Origin: Albimonas marina
GTDB taxonomy: Bacteria; Pseudomonadota; Alphaproteobacteria; Rhodobacterales; Rhodobacteraceae
Length of the DNA: 64,000 nt
Direction of reading: 5' to 3'
NCBI RefSeq assembly: GCF_029223255.1
Contig: NZ_JARHUC010000004.1
Location: forward strand, 62,001-126,000
Shown here: in pieces, positions 43,937 to 52,529 of the stretch
How the letters are laid out: every line of letters starts with the position of its first letter
Position numbering within the stretch: the first letter of the stretch is position 1
Translations under genes and position numbers: made by a program
Notes under the pieces: generated by a model
Database searches by the model: none
The model's input: only the letters and a program-made list of their open reading frames with translations
Told to the model about the DNA's origin: nothing

Positions 43937-44432
43937 GACCTCGCCCCTCGTTGTTCCTCTCGTGCTTTAACGGCACGTTGTGCAGCGAATCGAGTGCGGA
44001 TTCCATTCAAAATTGCGGCGGCGGGCGGCCCCGCGGCGTGCGAAAGGGCGTGCGTGACCAAGGCGCCGCACCTGTCTGGACGGTCTCGCGCCGAGATTCG
44101 CGCCGATTCGGGCCGTTCATCTCGCCACGAACCTGTACGGTCGTCGCCGCGAGCGCGCCAATCGTGCGAGGTCGTTGAGAGTTCGTCGAATTTGAAACCT
44201 GAATCCAACGTTAACGAGCGGAATAGAGATTGTGCGTGCGACGGATTTATGGAAACGTTCATCTAACGCCGCCGCGCATGGGGATGCGGCAGCCGTTCCG
44301 GGAAAGAGCGGCAGGCGTTCATCCGACCTTCGGGTCCGGGCGTGTGGGGAAGTTGGGGGAAGTCGATCGGTGTTGCATCACGCCGCATTCCACAAAACGG
44401 GCGAGACTGGATCGGTGTCCGCACGCGATCTC
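43937..44432. other. AT-enriched divergent regulatory region of the polysaccharide locus
   Basis: The 496 bases between the Wza-like gene (minus) and the sugar transferase (plus) are clearly lower in GC than nearby genes, particularly 44170-44270, as expected for divergent promoters and regulator binding. No open frame has a recognisable product. I could not pick a convincing -35/-10 pair. Confidence 0.5.
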
Positions 44433-45059
44433 ATGAACGCCGGAACCCGCGAGGGGTTCTATGTGCGTCACGGCAAGCGGGCGCTCGACGTTCTGCTCTG
44501 CCTCGTGTTCCTGCCGGTGGCCGGCCCGCTGATCCTGCTGTTCGCGCTGCTGGCGCGTCTGGACGGCGGCCCGGGCTTCTACGGGCAGAACCGGGTCGGC
44601 CGCGGCGGCAAGCTGTTCAAGTGCTGGAAGGTCCGCACCATGGTCGTGGACGCGGACGACCGGCTGGAGGCTTACCTGGACTCCAACCCCGCCGCGCGCC
44701 GCGAGTGGGACGTGACCCAGAAGCTTCGCGACGATCCGCGCATCACCGTCTTCGGCGGCTTCCTGCGCACCACCTCGCTCGACGAGCTTCCGCAGCTGTG
44801 GAACATCTTCGTCGGCGACATGTCCTTCGTCGGCCCGCGCCCCTTCACGCCGAGCCAGACCGACATCTACAACGGCATGAGCTACTACGCGCTGCGCCCC
44901 GGCCTGACCGGCCCCTGGCAGGTCGGCGCCCGCAACGACGACAGCTTCGCCACCCGCGCGATCTACGACAGCACCTACGCCCGCCGCGTCTCGCTCTGGG
45001 TCGACCTGGGCGTCCTGCTGCGCACCGCGCGCGTCGTGTTCGAGCGCACCGGCCGCTGA
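44433..45059 (+). CDS. Priming sugar-phosphate transferase (ExoY/WcaJ-like), copy 1
   Basis: This 208-residue membrane enzyme transfers a sugar-1-phosphate from a nucleotide sugar to undecaprenyl phosphate, starting a polysaccharide repeat unit. It has one N-terminal hydrophobic segment (ALDVLLCLVFLPVAGPLILLFALLA) and the bacterial sugar transferase domain: GPGFYGQNRVGRGGKLFKCWKVRTM, DPRITVFGGFLRTTSLDELPQLWN, VGDMSFVGPRPF and RPGLTGPWQVGARND. It is the short single-helix form like ExoY. An in-frame GTG at 44415 is an alternative start. It is divergent from the Wza-like gene and ends at a bidirectional terminator. The paralogue at 57117 is close in sequence. Confidence 0.9.
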   Translation: MNAGTREGFYVRHGKRALDVLLCLVFLPVAGPLILLFALLARLDGGPGFYGQNRVGRGGKLFKCWKVRTMVVDADDRLEAYLDSNPAARREWDVTQKLRDDPRITVFGGFLRTTSLDELPQLWNIFVGDMSFVGPRPFTPSQTDIYNGMSYYALRPGLTGPWQVGARNDDSFATRAIYDSTYARRVSLWVDLGVLLRTARVVFERTGR

Positions 45060-45085
45060 GGGCCTCCCCTCTCCCGCCGCTTGCG

Positions 45086-45120
45086 AAAACGCCGCCGAGG
45101 CTCCCGCCCGGCGGCGTTTT
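45086..45120. terminator. Bidirectional intrinsic terminator after the sugar transferase
   Basis: AAAACGCCGCCG pairs with CGGCGGCGTTTT (45086-45097 with 45109-45120), giving A- and T-tracts on both strands. Confidence 0.9.
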
Positions 45121-45206
45121 CCGTTGCATTGCAGCGATCTGGCCCCTGCGCCCGCCTGTCGCAACCAAACCTGCAAAGATGACGTGACGAGCGGTTCAGA
45201 CCCCTC

Positions 45207-45235
45207 TTGCACCCCCCCGCGAATCTCTGTAGATC
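45207..45235 (+). promoter_or_regulatory. tRNA-Gly promoter
   Basis: TTGCAC (45207-45212) and TAGATC (45230-45235) are separated by 17 bases and lie 18 bases before the tRNA gene. Confidence 0.75.
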
Positions 45236-45252
45236 ACCGCTCACCGACGGAC

Positions 45253-45327
45253 GCGGGCGTAGCTCAGGGGTAGAGCACAACCTTGCCAAGGTTGGGGTCG
45301 TGAGTTCGAATCTCATCGCCCGCTCCA
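45253..45327 (+). tRNA. tRNA-Gly (anticodon GCC)
   Basis: The acceptor stem GCGGGCG pairs with CGCCCGC (45317-45323). The anticodon stem CAACC/GGTTG encloses TTGCCAA with anticodon GCC at 45285-45287, decoding GGC/GGU. The T arm contains GTTCGAATC and a 3' CCA is encoded at 45325-45327. The rest of the 45060-45487 gap holds only its promoter and the flanking terminators. Confidence 0.97.
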
Positions 45328-45352
45328 ACGGTTCCCCTTGAAGGGGAAGGAA

Positions 45353-45384
45353 AAAAGACCGGTCCTCGCGGGCCGGTCTTTTTC
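45353..45384 (+). terminator. Intrinsic terminator of tRNA-Gly
   Basis: A 10-bp stem AGACCGGTCC/GGGCCGGTCT (45356-45365 with 45370-45379, one G-U pair) is flanked by A and T runs. Confidence 0.9.
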
Positions 45385-45487
45385 GTTCCGGGCCCTGAAC
45401 TTCGCGTGAGGGGGCTGGCCGCCGGCCCTCCCCGCCGCATCTCCCGACCCGACCGCCCTTCCCCCGTCGCGTGCAGGGAGACGTGCC

Positions 45488-45922
45488 ATGTCCCGATCCG
45501 TCCGCCCCCTTCGCCTCGCCGCCGCGGCCGTGCTGGCCCTCTCCGCCGCCGCCTCGGCGCAGCCGCAGGGCGTCTCGCCCCTGCCGCCGCAGACGCAGGA
45601 CCTCTCGGCCTGGAGCTGGCAGGCGCGCCCGCTGCTGATCTTCGCCGACTCGGCGCAGGACCACGCCTACCGCGCCCAGATCGAGGCGCTGCAGGGCGTG
45701 GAGTCTGAGCTGGAGGCGCGCGACGTGGTGCTGCTGGCCGACGTCGATCCCGACGGCGACGGGGCGCTCAGGCGCAAGCTGGGGGTGGAGGGGTTCGCGG
45801 CGATCCTGGTGGGCAAGGACGGCGGCGTGAAGCTGCGCGAGCCGCATCCCGTGGCCCCGGCGGAGCTGTTCGCCCTGATCGACGCCATGCCCATGCGCCG
45901 CCGCGAGATGCAGGCCGACTGA
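45488..45922 (+). CDS. Exported DUF4174 protein
   Basis: This 144-residue protein has a signal peptide (PLRLAAAAVLALSAAASA-Q) followed by a thioredoxin-like DUF4174 domain: LSAWSWQARPLLIFADSAQDHAYRAQIEALQ, LEARDVVLLADVDPDGDGALRRKLGVEGFAAILVGKDGGVKLREPHPVAPAELFALIDAMPMRRREM. The fold resembles thioredoxins without the CxxC pair. Its role is unknown; it is common in Rhodobacterales. It is a single gene after tRNA-Gly. Confidence 0.8.
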   Translation: MSRSVRPLRLAAAAVLALSAAASAQPQGVSPLPPQTQDLSAWSWQARPLLIFADSAQDHAYRAQIEALQGVESELEARDVVLLADVDPDGDGALRRKLGVEGFAAILVGKDGGVKLREPHPVAPAELFALIDAMPMRRREMQAD

Positions 45923-46060
45923 GGCGCGCCCGCGCCGCCGGGCCGCCCCGCGGCGCCCCGCCTGGCCAGCGCCGCGGGCCCGCCGCCCGCCACGGGCGGG
46001 GCGCGTCGCGCGGCGCCCCCGCCCGGGCGGGGGCCGCCCGGACGTCGATCGAAAGCGAGC

Positions 46061-46978
46061 TCAGTAGGCGAGGTCGGCGGGGGGCGCGATGCCGTTCTGG
46101 CGGCTGGCGGCGATCACGGTGTTGGCCAGCAGGCAGGCGATGGTCATCGGCCCGACGCCGCCGGGGACCGGGGTGATCGCACCGGCGACCTGCACGGCCT
46201 GGTCGAAGTCCACGTCGCCCACCAGCCGCACCTTGCCCTCGCCGCGCTCGGGCGCGGGGATGCGGTTGATGCCCACGTCGATCACCGTGGCGCCCGGCTT
46301 GATCCAGTCGCCCTGCACCATCTTCGGCCGGCCCACCGCCGCGATCACGATGTCCGCCCGCCGGCAGACCGCGGCCAGGTCCTTCGTGCGCGAATGGGCG
46401 ATGGTCACCGTGCAGTTCTCGCGCAGCAGCAGCTGCGCCATCGGCTTGCCCACGATGTTCGAGCGGCCGATCACCACCGCCTCCTTGCCCGACAGCTCCC
46501 CCAGCTGATCGCGCAGCAGCATCAGGCAGCCCAGCGGCGTGCAGGAGACCATCGCGTCCATCCCCGTCGCCAGCCGGCCCACGTTCTGCACGTGAAAGCC
46601 GTCGACGTCCTTCTCGGGCGCGATGGCGTCGATCACCTTGTCGGCGTCCAGATGCCCGGGCAGGGGCAGCTGCACCAGGATCCCGTGCACCGCCGGGTCC
46701 GCGTTCAGCCGCGCCACCAGGTCCAGCAGCTCGGTCTCCGAGGCGTCGGCGGGCAGCTTGTGCTCGAAGCCCTGCATCCCGGCCGCGGCCGTCGCCACGC
46801 CCTTGTTGCGCACGTAGACCTCCGAGGCCGGGTCCTCGCCCACCAGCACCACCGCCAGGCCCGGGGTCACGCCCTGCGCCTTCAGGGCCGCGACATGGCC
46901 CCCGATGCGCTCGCGCAGGGCGGCCGCGAAGGCCTTGCCGTCGATGATGCGGGCGGAAGCGGTCGTCTGCTGATCCAT
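46061..46978 (-). CDS. folD: Bifunctional methylenetetrahydrofolate dehydrogenase/cyclohydrolase FolD
   Basis: This 305-residue enzyme interconverts methylene-THF, methenyl-THF and formyl-THF in the cytosol. Features are the catalytic YxxxK motif ([13 protein letters not shown]), [51 protein letters not shown] and the NADP-binding [18 protein letters not shown], with [19 protein letters not shown] at the end. The AGGAGAG site precedes the ATG at 46978. It is followed on the same strand only by intergenic DNA and preceded by queF 57 bases upstream. Confidence 0.97.
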   Translation of the reverse strand: MDQQTTASARIIDGKAFAAALRERIGGHVAALKAQGVTPGLAVVLVGEDPASEVYVRNKGVATAAAGMQGFEHKLPADASETELLDLVARLNADPAVHGILVQLPLPGHLDADKVIDAIAPEKDVDGFHVQNVGRLATGMDAMVSCTPLGCLMLLRDQLGELSGKEAVVIGRSNIVGKPMAQLLLRENCTVTIAHSRTKDLAAVCRRADIVIAAVGRPKMVQGDWIKPGATVIDVGINRIPAPERGEGKVRLVGDVDFDQAVQVAGAITPVPGGVGPMTIACLLANTVIAASRQNGIAPPADLAY

Positions 46979-47035
46979 GAGGCTCTCCTGGGAAGGGTCG
47001 GGAGCGGTCGGGAAAGGGAAGGCGCGGGCGGAGGC

Positions 47036-47494
47036 TCAGCCCCGGCCGCGATAGGGGGGCACGCCCTGGTCGGGCAGCCACAGCCCCTCGGGCGGGGCGC
47101 CGGTCTGCCAGAACACGTCGATAGGGATGCCGCCGCGGGGATACCAGTAGCCGCCGATGCGCAGCCACAGGGGCTTCGCCGCCTCGGCCAGGCGCCGGCC
47201 GATGCCCACGGTGCAGTCCTCGTGAAAGGCGCCGTGGTTGCGGAAGCTGGTCAGGAACAGCTTCAGCGACTTCGATTCGATCAGGCTCGCGTCCGGGGCG
47301 TAGTCGATCACCAGGTGGCCGAAGTCCGGCTGTCCCGTCACCGGGCACAGCGAGGTGAACTCCGGCGCCACGAAGCGGGCGGCGAACAGCGTCCCCTGCT
47401 GGGGGTTGGGCACCACGTCGATGACCGCCGCCTCGGGGGAGGCGGGGGTCTCGACCGTGCGGCCCAGCGAGGTGATCTGGCTCAGGTCGGTCAT
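47036..47494 (-). CDS. queF: NADPH-dependent 7-cyano-7-deazaguanine reductase QueF (short form)
   Basis: This 152-residue T-fold enzyme reduces preQ0 to preQ1 in queuosine biosynthesis. The nucleophile cysteine is in [14 protein letters not shown], and the QueF motif [22 protein letters not shown] follows. It is the type I (YkvM-like) single-domain form. No preQ1 riboswitch is seen upstream. It lies between folD and an exported hypothetical on the same strand and may share their transcript. Confidence 0.95.
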   Translation of the reverse strand: MTDLSQITSLGRTVETPASPEAAVIDVVPNPQQGTLFAARFVAPEFTSLCPVTGQPDFGHLVIDYAPDASLIESKSLKLFLTSFRNHGAFHEDCTVGIGRRLAEAAKPLWLRIGGYWYPRGGIPIDVFWQTGAPPEGLWLPDQGVPPYRGRG

Positions 47495-47525
47495 GGGCGC
47501 CTCCGGCGGCCGGTCCCGTTGGGGG

Positions 47526-48035
47526 TCACTTGAAGTAGACGCGGTGGGACCAGGTCTCGCCGTCGGTGATGGTCAGCGACTCGAAGTCCATCAGCTGCAG
47601 CACGTCGAACAGGGTGGCCGTGGCCTCGATCCCCTGGTCCTTGAAGAAGGGCGAGTTGCGCAGGCTGTAGGTCATCTGCGCCAGGATCGCCCGCGCGCGG
47701 TACAGCGTCTTGAAGGAGCCGTCGTCCAGCCCGACCATGATCAGCCGGCGCGAGCCGTCGCCCTTGGCGAAGATCGCGAAGCGCGGGTTCTCGGGCGCCG
47801 CCAGCTGGGCGGTGGTGATCATCGTCACGAAGGTCTCGCGCGTCAGCGGATCGGCGGTCGGCCCGTCGATCATCTCGCGGTCGAACTCCTCCTCGGAGGT
47901 GACGGGCGGGTAGTAGTAGCCCTCCTGCGAGTCGGCCGCCGCGGGCGAGGCGACGCCGGGCGCGAGGGCGAGGGCGAACGCGGCGGCGGCGAGACCGCAG
48001 GCGGTCCGGGCGGCGCGGGCGGAACGAAGGGTCAT
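47526..48035 (-). CDS. Exported protein of unknown function
   Basis: This 169-residue protein has a signal peptide ([25 protein letters not shown]) followed by [81 protein letters not shown] and [18 protein letters not shown] recall homologues in Rhodobacterales that carry a molybdopterin-guanine-dinucleotide name, but nothing in this sequence supports nucleotide chemistry. The start at 48035 is clear. It lies 31 bases upstream of queF on the same strand. Confidence 0.72.
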   Translation of the reverse strand: MTLRSARAARTACGLAAAAFALALAPGVASPAAADSQEGYYYPPVTSEEEFDREMIDGPTADPLTRETFVTMITTAQLAAPENPRFAIFAKGDGSRRLIMVGLDDGSFKTLYRARAILAQMTYSLRNSPFFKDQGIEATATLFDVLQLMDFESLTITDGETWSHRVYFK

Positions 48036-48418
48036 CTGCTGTCTCCGGTGCGCGGGCTGGCGGGCGGCGCCTTTCTACGCCGGTCGGGCCGTCGCGGAAA
48101 GCGGCGCGGGCGCCGCGCGGCGCCCGAACCCCCGGCGAACCCTGCGCCCCCCGCCCGCCGCCCGCGTTCCCGAATCCGACCCGGCGAGGCGAGGCGGCGA
48201 CGCGCGCCCCGCCGCGGTCCGGTCCGGGCGCGCGGCGCGCGCCCCGGCGGCCGGATCCGGGCGCGCGGCCCCCGCCCCGCGGCCCCCGCCCCGCGGCATC
48301 GTCGCAGCGCCCCCGCCGTTGACCCCGCCCGGGCGCGCCGCGACAGTCGCCGCCGACCGGCCGGCCGACAACCTCGGGCGCGCCGCAGGCGACAAGACCC
48401 CGAAGGAGGAGCGAGCGA
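48036..48418. other. GC-rich intergenic stretch, no gene supported
   Basis: These 383 bases are almost pure G/C, with short self-repeats such as GCGGCCCCCGCCCC repeated around 48265-48300. No motif-bearing ORF or promoter is visible. The last bases hold the AAGGAGGAG ribosome site of the quinone reductase. Confidence 0.5.
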
Positions 48419-49438
48419 ATGGGCGAGACGATGCGCGCCGTGATCTGCGAGAGCTGGCGGCCCTACGACGAGATGGAGCTGAAATCGGTTCCCGTCCCCG
48501 GCCCCCTCGCCCCCGGAGAGGTCCGCATCGGCGTCTCCCACGCCGCGGTCAGCTGGGCGACCACGCTGGTGGTCGAGGGCAAGTACCAGCGCAAGCCCAC
48601 GCTGCCCTTCTCGCCGGGCGCCGAGGTCTCGGGCACGGTGCTGGAGCTGGGCGAGGGGCCGCTCGACGCCGATCTGAAGGTCGGCGACCGGGTCTGCGCC
48701 GCGCTCGACTGGGGCGGCTACGCCGAGCAGGTCGTCGTCCACTCCCGCCACGTCTACCCGATCCCCGAGGGGCTCGACTCCGGCCCCGCCACCGCGATCC
48801 CCATCGGCTGGATGACCGCCTACGGCGGCCTGATGTGGCGCGCCAGGCTCCAGCCCGGCGAGAAGGTGCTGGTCCACGGCGCCTGCGGCGGCGTCGGCCT
48901 GCCCGCCGTCGACATCGCCCGCGCGGTGGGGGCCGAGCCCTTCGCCGTGGTCCGCGGCGAGGCCAAGGCCGCCTTCCTGCGCGAGCGGGGAGTCGAACAC
49001 GTGATCGACACCACCAAGACCTCCTTCCGCGACTACGTGGCCGAGGCCACGGACGGCCGCGGCGTCGACGTCGTCTACGACACGGTCGGCGAGAAGGTGT
49101 TCCACGACTCGCTGCGCTGCCTCGACGTGGGCGGCCGGCACATCGTGATCGGCTTCGTGGGCGGCGGCATCCCCTCGGTCCCCGCCAACATCCTGCTGCT
49201 GAAGAACATCCACGTGGCGGGCTTCAACATGGGCCAGCACGTCGGCTGGGGCGTGAAGGACGAGCGGGTGCGCTGGGCGGCCGACTACCGCGCGGGCGTC
49301 GAGCAGCTGATGGACTGGTGGAAGGCGGGCCGGATCGCCCCGCAGGTCCACGCGGTCATGCCGCTCGAGGATTTCCGCGAGGGGATGCGGCAGGTGACCG
49401 ACCGCAACGCCATCGGCCGCGTCCTGCTGACGCCATGA
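48419..49438 (+). CDS. Zinc-independent NADPH:quinone oxidoreductase (MDR family)
   Basis: This 339-residue medium-chain dehydrogenase/reductase has an N-terminal GroES-like part (VPVPGPLAPGEVRIGVSHAAVSWATTLVVEGKYQRKPTLPFSPGAEVSGTVLELG) and the NADP fold VLVHGACGGVGLPAVDIARAVGA. It lacks the zinc ligand pattern of alcohol dehydrogenases. HIVIGFVGGGIPSVPANILLLKNI and AVMPLEDFREGMRQVTDRNAIGRVLL are typical of quinone or enoyl reductases, but the true substrate is unknown. Its stop overlaps the next start by 4 bases (ATGA). Confidence 0.85.
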   Translation: MGETMRAVICESWRPYDEMELKSVPVPGPLAPGEVRIGVSHAAVSWATTLVVEGKYQRKPTLPFSPGAEVSGTVLELGEGPLDADLKVGDRVCAALDWGGYAEQVVVHSRHVYPIPEGLDSGPATAIPIGWMTAYGGLMWRARLQPGEKVLVHGACGGVGLPAVDIARAVGAEPFAVVRGEAKAAFLRERGVEHVIDTTKTSFRDYVAEATDGRGVDVVYDTVGEKVFHDSLRCLDVGGRHIVIGFVGGGIPSVPANILLLKNIHVAGFNMGQHVGWGVKDERVRWAADYRAGVEQLMDWWKAGRIAPQVHAVMPLEDFREGMRQVTDRNAIGRVLLTP

Positions 49439-50043
49439 GCGGGGCCGGCGCGACCCTGGGCGGGGAGGATCCCCACGACCTCGCCCGCTTCCTCGCCGCG
49501 CAGGACGGCGCGATCGACCGCGCGCTGGCCGAACTCAGCGCCGGCGCCAAGCGCAGCCACTGGATGTGGTACGTCTTCCCCCAGATCGCGGGGCTGGGAA
49601 GCAGCCCGATGGCGCAGCGCTACGCGATCTCGGGCCTCGCCGAGGCCCGGGCCTACCTCGCCCACCCGGTCCTCGGCCCCCGCCTGCGGGAGGCGGTCGC
49701 GGCGGCGATGCGCTCGGGCGAACGCTCCCCCCGCCGGCTGATGGGGACGCCGGACGACCTGAAGCTGCGCTCCTCCCTCACCCTCTTCGCGCAGGCCGCC
49801 CGCGCGGCCGGCGAGGACCCCGCGGCCTTCGAGGACGCCCTCGCCCGCTTCTTCGACGGCGAGCGCTGCGTGGCGACGCTCTCGCGCCTCGGGGCCCGCC
49901 GCCCGCGAGAAACAGCCGCGGGGGCGCCGCAACGGCGCCCGGCGGACTATATCGAAGAGGCACGCCCCCCAAGAGGCCCAGGGGACAGCCGTCCCCCGGA
50001 CGACCACCGGAGAGGAAAGCCATGTCCCAATATCACGCCATGA
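49435..50043 (+). CDS. DUF1810-family protein with a C-terminal extension into the next gene
   Basis: This 202-residue protein has a DUF1810 core (residues ~10-150): DLARFLAAQDGAIDRALAELSAGAKRSHWMWYVFPQIAGLGSSPMAQRYAISGLAEARAYLAHPVLGPRLREA, and FEDALARFFDGERCVATLSRL. Members are usually about 140-150 residues. Here an unusual Arg/Pro-rich tail (GARRPRETAAGAPQRRPADYIEE...) runs through what looks like an intergenic region and overlaps the next gene by 22 bases. The original stop may have been lost. The start overlaps the quinone reductase stop. Function is unknown. Confidence 0.78.
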   Translation: MSGAGATLGGEDPHDLARFLAAQDGAIDRALAELSAGAKRSHWMWYVFPQIAGLGSSPMAQRYAISGLAEARAYLAHPVLGPRLREAVAAAMRSGERSPRRLMGTPDDLKLRSSLTLFAQAARAAGEDPAAFEDALARFFDGERCVATLSRLGARRPRETAAGAPQRRPADYIEEARPPRGPGDSRPPDDHRRGKPCPNITP

Positions 50044-50324
50044 CCCGCGAGGAATATGCCGAGCACATGGCTCGGCGGCTGGCGAAGTGGGAAGACGACA
50101 TCAACCACCTGCGCGACCGGACCGAGGCCCATGACAACGCCGAGGTGAAGGCCGAGTGGAAGGCCCACCTGGCGGAGCTGGAGCATCACCACGCCGCCGC
50201 CAGGGCCCGCTACGACCGCGCCGCGCGCGACGACACCGGCGCCCAGGACGAGATCCGCCGCGGGTTCGAGCGCGCCGGCGACGAGATCGCCCGCATCTGG
50301 AGCCGGGTCGCGGCCAAGCTCTGA
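50022..50324 (+). CDS. Small coiled-coil protein
   Basis: This 100-residue highly charged, helical protein (MSQYHAMTREEYAEHMARRLAKWEDDINHLRDRTEAHDN...) has heptad-like spacing along most of its length (AELEHHHAAARARYDRAAR). I recognise no family name. It follows a GGAGAGGAAAG ribosome site and starts inside the tail of the DUF1810 gene. Its compact composition and clear ribosome site support it being real. Function is unknown. Confidence 0.65.
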   Translation: MSQYHAMTREEYAEHMARRLAKWEDDINHLRDRTEAHDNAEVKAEWKAHLAELEHHHAAARARYDRAARDDTGAQDEIRRGFERAGDEIARIWSRVAAKL

Positions 50325-50438
50325 TCTCCCGACGCGCGCCGGCGAGCCCCGCACGGCTCGCCCGCCCGCGCCGGCCGATCCGCCGTCGCGACCTGCCGGG
50401 GGGGCGGAGGGGTCCGCGCCCCTCCGCCCCCCCGGCCC

Positions 50439-51023
50439 TCAGATCCAGCGCCGCTTGACCGGCGGCGGCACGTGCAGCCGCATCCGCTCGCCCAGCGCCA
50501 GCGCGCCGGGACGTTCGACCCAGCCGGTCACCCCGCGGCGGTGCAGGGCGGCGGCCTTGAAGCGCTTGCCATGGCCCGGCGCCAGGTCCTCGATCACCCG
50601 CGCCGGCAGCTGGCAGGGCGCGTTCTCCATGTCCACGGTCAGCGAGACCCCGCCCTCCGCGATCAGGCGCGACGAGGGGGGCACGTCCGTGAACCCCTCG
50701 ATCCCCTTCAGCACCAGGTTCGCCCCCACCCATTGCGGCGGCAGACGCTCGAGCCCGATGTCGGCCGCGATCCCGGCCAGCTCCTCGTCCGAGAGGATCG
50801 AGAGCTGGCGCACGTTGCGGATCTCGGTCCCCTTGCGCGGATACTGGGAGGTGACACGCGAGCACGACGGCCGGGTCAACCCGCCGTGGCATTCGCCCGC
50901 GAATCCTTCCCACTCCACGTCCACCCGCTCCAGCGGGGTCGAGACGAGCCCCGCCTCCCGGTCCGGGACGATCCCGAGGTAGACGATTTCGGCGGTGAAG
51001 TCGGTGGGGGTCAGGATCGGCAT
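50439..51023 (-). CDS. MOSC-domain protein
   Basis: This 194-residue MOSC (molybdenum cofactor sulfurase C-terminal) domain protein has GLVSTPLERVDVEWEGFAGECHGGLTRPSCSRV, with the domain's conserved Cys, then VRQLSILSDEELAGIAADIGLERLPPQWVGANLVLKGIEGFTDVPPSSRL and WVERPGALALGERMRL. MOSC proteins bind molybdenum cofactor or carry sulfur to metal centres; stand-alone forms have unclear substrates. The ATG at 51023 gives the canonical start; the longer frame overlaps the FAD oxidase. It is on the same strand as that gene, 19 bases downstream. Confidence 0.85.
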   Translation of the reverse strand: MPILTPTDFTAEIVYLGIVPDREAGLVSTPLERVDVEWEGFAGECHGGLTRPSCSRVTSQYPRKGTEIRNVRQLSILSDEELAGIAADIGLERLPPQWVGANLVLKGIEGFTDVPPSSRLIAEGGVSLTVDMENAPCQLPARVIEDLAPGHGKRFKAAALHRRGVTGWVERPGALALGERMRLHVPPPVKRRWI

Positions 51024-51042
51024 GGGGGGCTCCGGCAGGGGG

Positions 51043-52134
51043 TCAGGCGCGGGCGAGATGGGCGGCTGGCAGGAACGCCTCCGCCCAGTCTTGGGGCGGA
51101 TCGTCGGCGAGGAAGCCGGCCGCCGCCTCGCCGCAGGCCGCGGCGAGGGCGAGGCCCAGGCGCTGGCCGCCGCCCGCGACCACCACGCCGGGCCGGTCGG
51201 GCAGGGGCCCCACCACCGGATCGCGGGAGGCCGCGCGCGGCCGCAGCCCCGCCCAGCGTGACAGCACCGGCGCCGTGCGCAAGGCCGGGCACAGCGCCCG
51301 CGCGCGCGCAATGACGTCGTCGAGCTGCGCGTCGACGCCCAGGTCCGCGCGCCCCTTCTCGGCCGTCGCGCCCACGCCGACGGTCCCGTCGGCATGGGGC
51401 ACGACCCACAACCCGCGCGCCATCAGCACCGGCGCGCCCTCCGGCGCGCGGAAGGCCAGCCGCGCGGCCTGCCCGTGCTCGGGCCCGCCGGGCAGGCCCG
51501 CCGCCCCGAACGCCGCCGCCCCGGTGGCGAGCGCCAGGCGCCCCGCCCGCAGGGGGCCGGAGGTCAGCGCGAAGCCCTCGGGCCGCGGGGCCGGGTCCGC
51601 CAGCGCCTCGCCGTCCAGCATTCGCGCCCCCCGCGCCTCGCAGGCCGCGCGCAGGGCGAGGAGCAGGCGCGCACCGTCGATGCGGCCGGTCAGCGGATCG
51701 AACAGGGCGGCCGGCGCCTCCAGCCATTCCGCGGCCCAGTCGCCGGGGGAGAGGACCGCGCAGGCCTCGCCCATCGCGGCGCGCATCCCGGGCAGGCGGG
51801 CCTCCGCCCGCTCCCGCGCCGGGGCGTCGGGCAGGACGGTCAGGCGCCCGTGCCGGGCATGGCCGACGTGGCGCCCCGTCTCCGCCTCCAGCGTCGCCAG
51901 CGCCTCGGGCAGCCCGGCCAGCGCGCGGGCCTGGAGGGTCTTGAGGGGCGTGGGCTTGCCGGGCTGGTGAGGGGCGAGCGCGCCGGTGGGCGTGGCCGAG
52001 GCGCCGCTTGTCCCGATCCGCCCCGCGTCCGCCACCGCCACCCGCAGCCCCCGACGCAGGCAGGCGAGCGCGGTCCATAGCCCGAAGGCCCCGCCGCCCG
52101 CCACCAGCACGTCGATGCCCTCGCTCCGGTTCAT
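51043..52134 (-). CDS. FAD-dependent oxidoreductase (DAO family)
   Basis: This 363-residue protein starts with the dinucleotide fold VLVAGGGAFGLWTALACLRRGLRVAVADA (GxGxxG) and has the DAO-type body ending GLRPRAASRDPVVGPLPDRPGVVVAGGGQRLGLALAAACGEAAAGF. The GPLP......AGGGQRLGL block is a common DAO C-terminal motif, with FAD-binding residues. The family oxidises amines or amino acids such as glycine or D-amino acids; the substrate is unknown. The ATG at 52134 fits the family; the longer frame adds an Arg-rich leader. It is probably co-transcribed with the MOSC gene. Confidence 0.82.
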   Translation of the reverse strand: MNRSEGIDVLVAGGGAFGLWTALACLRRGLRVAVADAGRIGTSGASATPTGALAPHQPGKPTPLKTLQARALAGLPEALATLEAETGRHVGHARHGRLTVLPDAPARERAEARLPGMRAAMGEACAVLSPGDWAAEWLEAPAALFDPLTGRIDGARLLLALRAACEARGARMLDGEALADPAPRPEGFALTSGPLRAGRLALATGAAAFGAAGLPGGPEHGQAARLAFRAPEGAPVLMARGLWVVPHADGTVGVGATAEKGRADLGVDAQLDDVIARARALCPALRTAPVLSRWAGLRPRAASRDPVVGPLPDRPGVVVAGGGQRLGLALAAACGEAAAGFLADDPPQDWAEAFLPAAHLARA

Positions 52135-52529
52135 GGGCGCGACGTAGCCACGCGCGGGCGGCCGCGGCAAGGGCCCCCCGCCGCGCGCCCGCGGCCCGCG
52201 CCGCCCGCGCCGGCGCGCCTCCCGCCCGCCCTCCCCGGCGCGCCGGCGCGGGCGGCGCTCCCGTTTCGGGCGCGACCGCCGGGCTGGAGGAGCCCTTCGG
52301 GCCTGCACATCTCGGGGAGGGCCGCGGTCGGGGCTTGCGCGGCGGGGGGCGGCGTCGCCATCCTAGGCGGCATGGATTTGAACATGACGGCCGATCCCGC
52401 CCCCTTCGCCGACGCGACCCCCGCGCCCTCGCCCCCCGGCGAGGCGGCGATCGTCCGACGCCCTCGGTCCTCCCCCGCCCGACGGCCTGCCGTCCGCCGG
52501 ACCCGCCCGCGCGCCGCGGGGGGCCGCGC
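52135..52529. other. GC-rich intergenic stretch with a doubtful 53-codon ORF
   Basis: These 395 bases between divergent genes hold no recognised motif. An ORF from the ATG at 52372 to a stop at 52533 (53 codons, MDLNMTADPAPF...) overlaps the next start as ATGA, but its second half is Arg/Pro low complexity, so it is not called. Confidence 0.45.

Noticed and set aside
47495-47525. A preQ1 riboswitch controlling queF
   Set aside because: The short gap between the exported hypothetical and queF is too small and lacks the expected stem-loop and A-rich tail.
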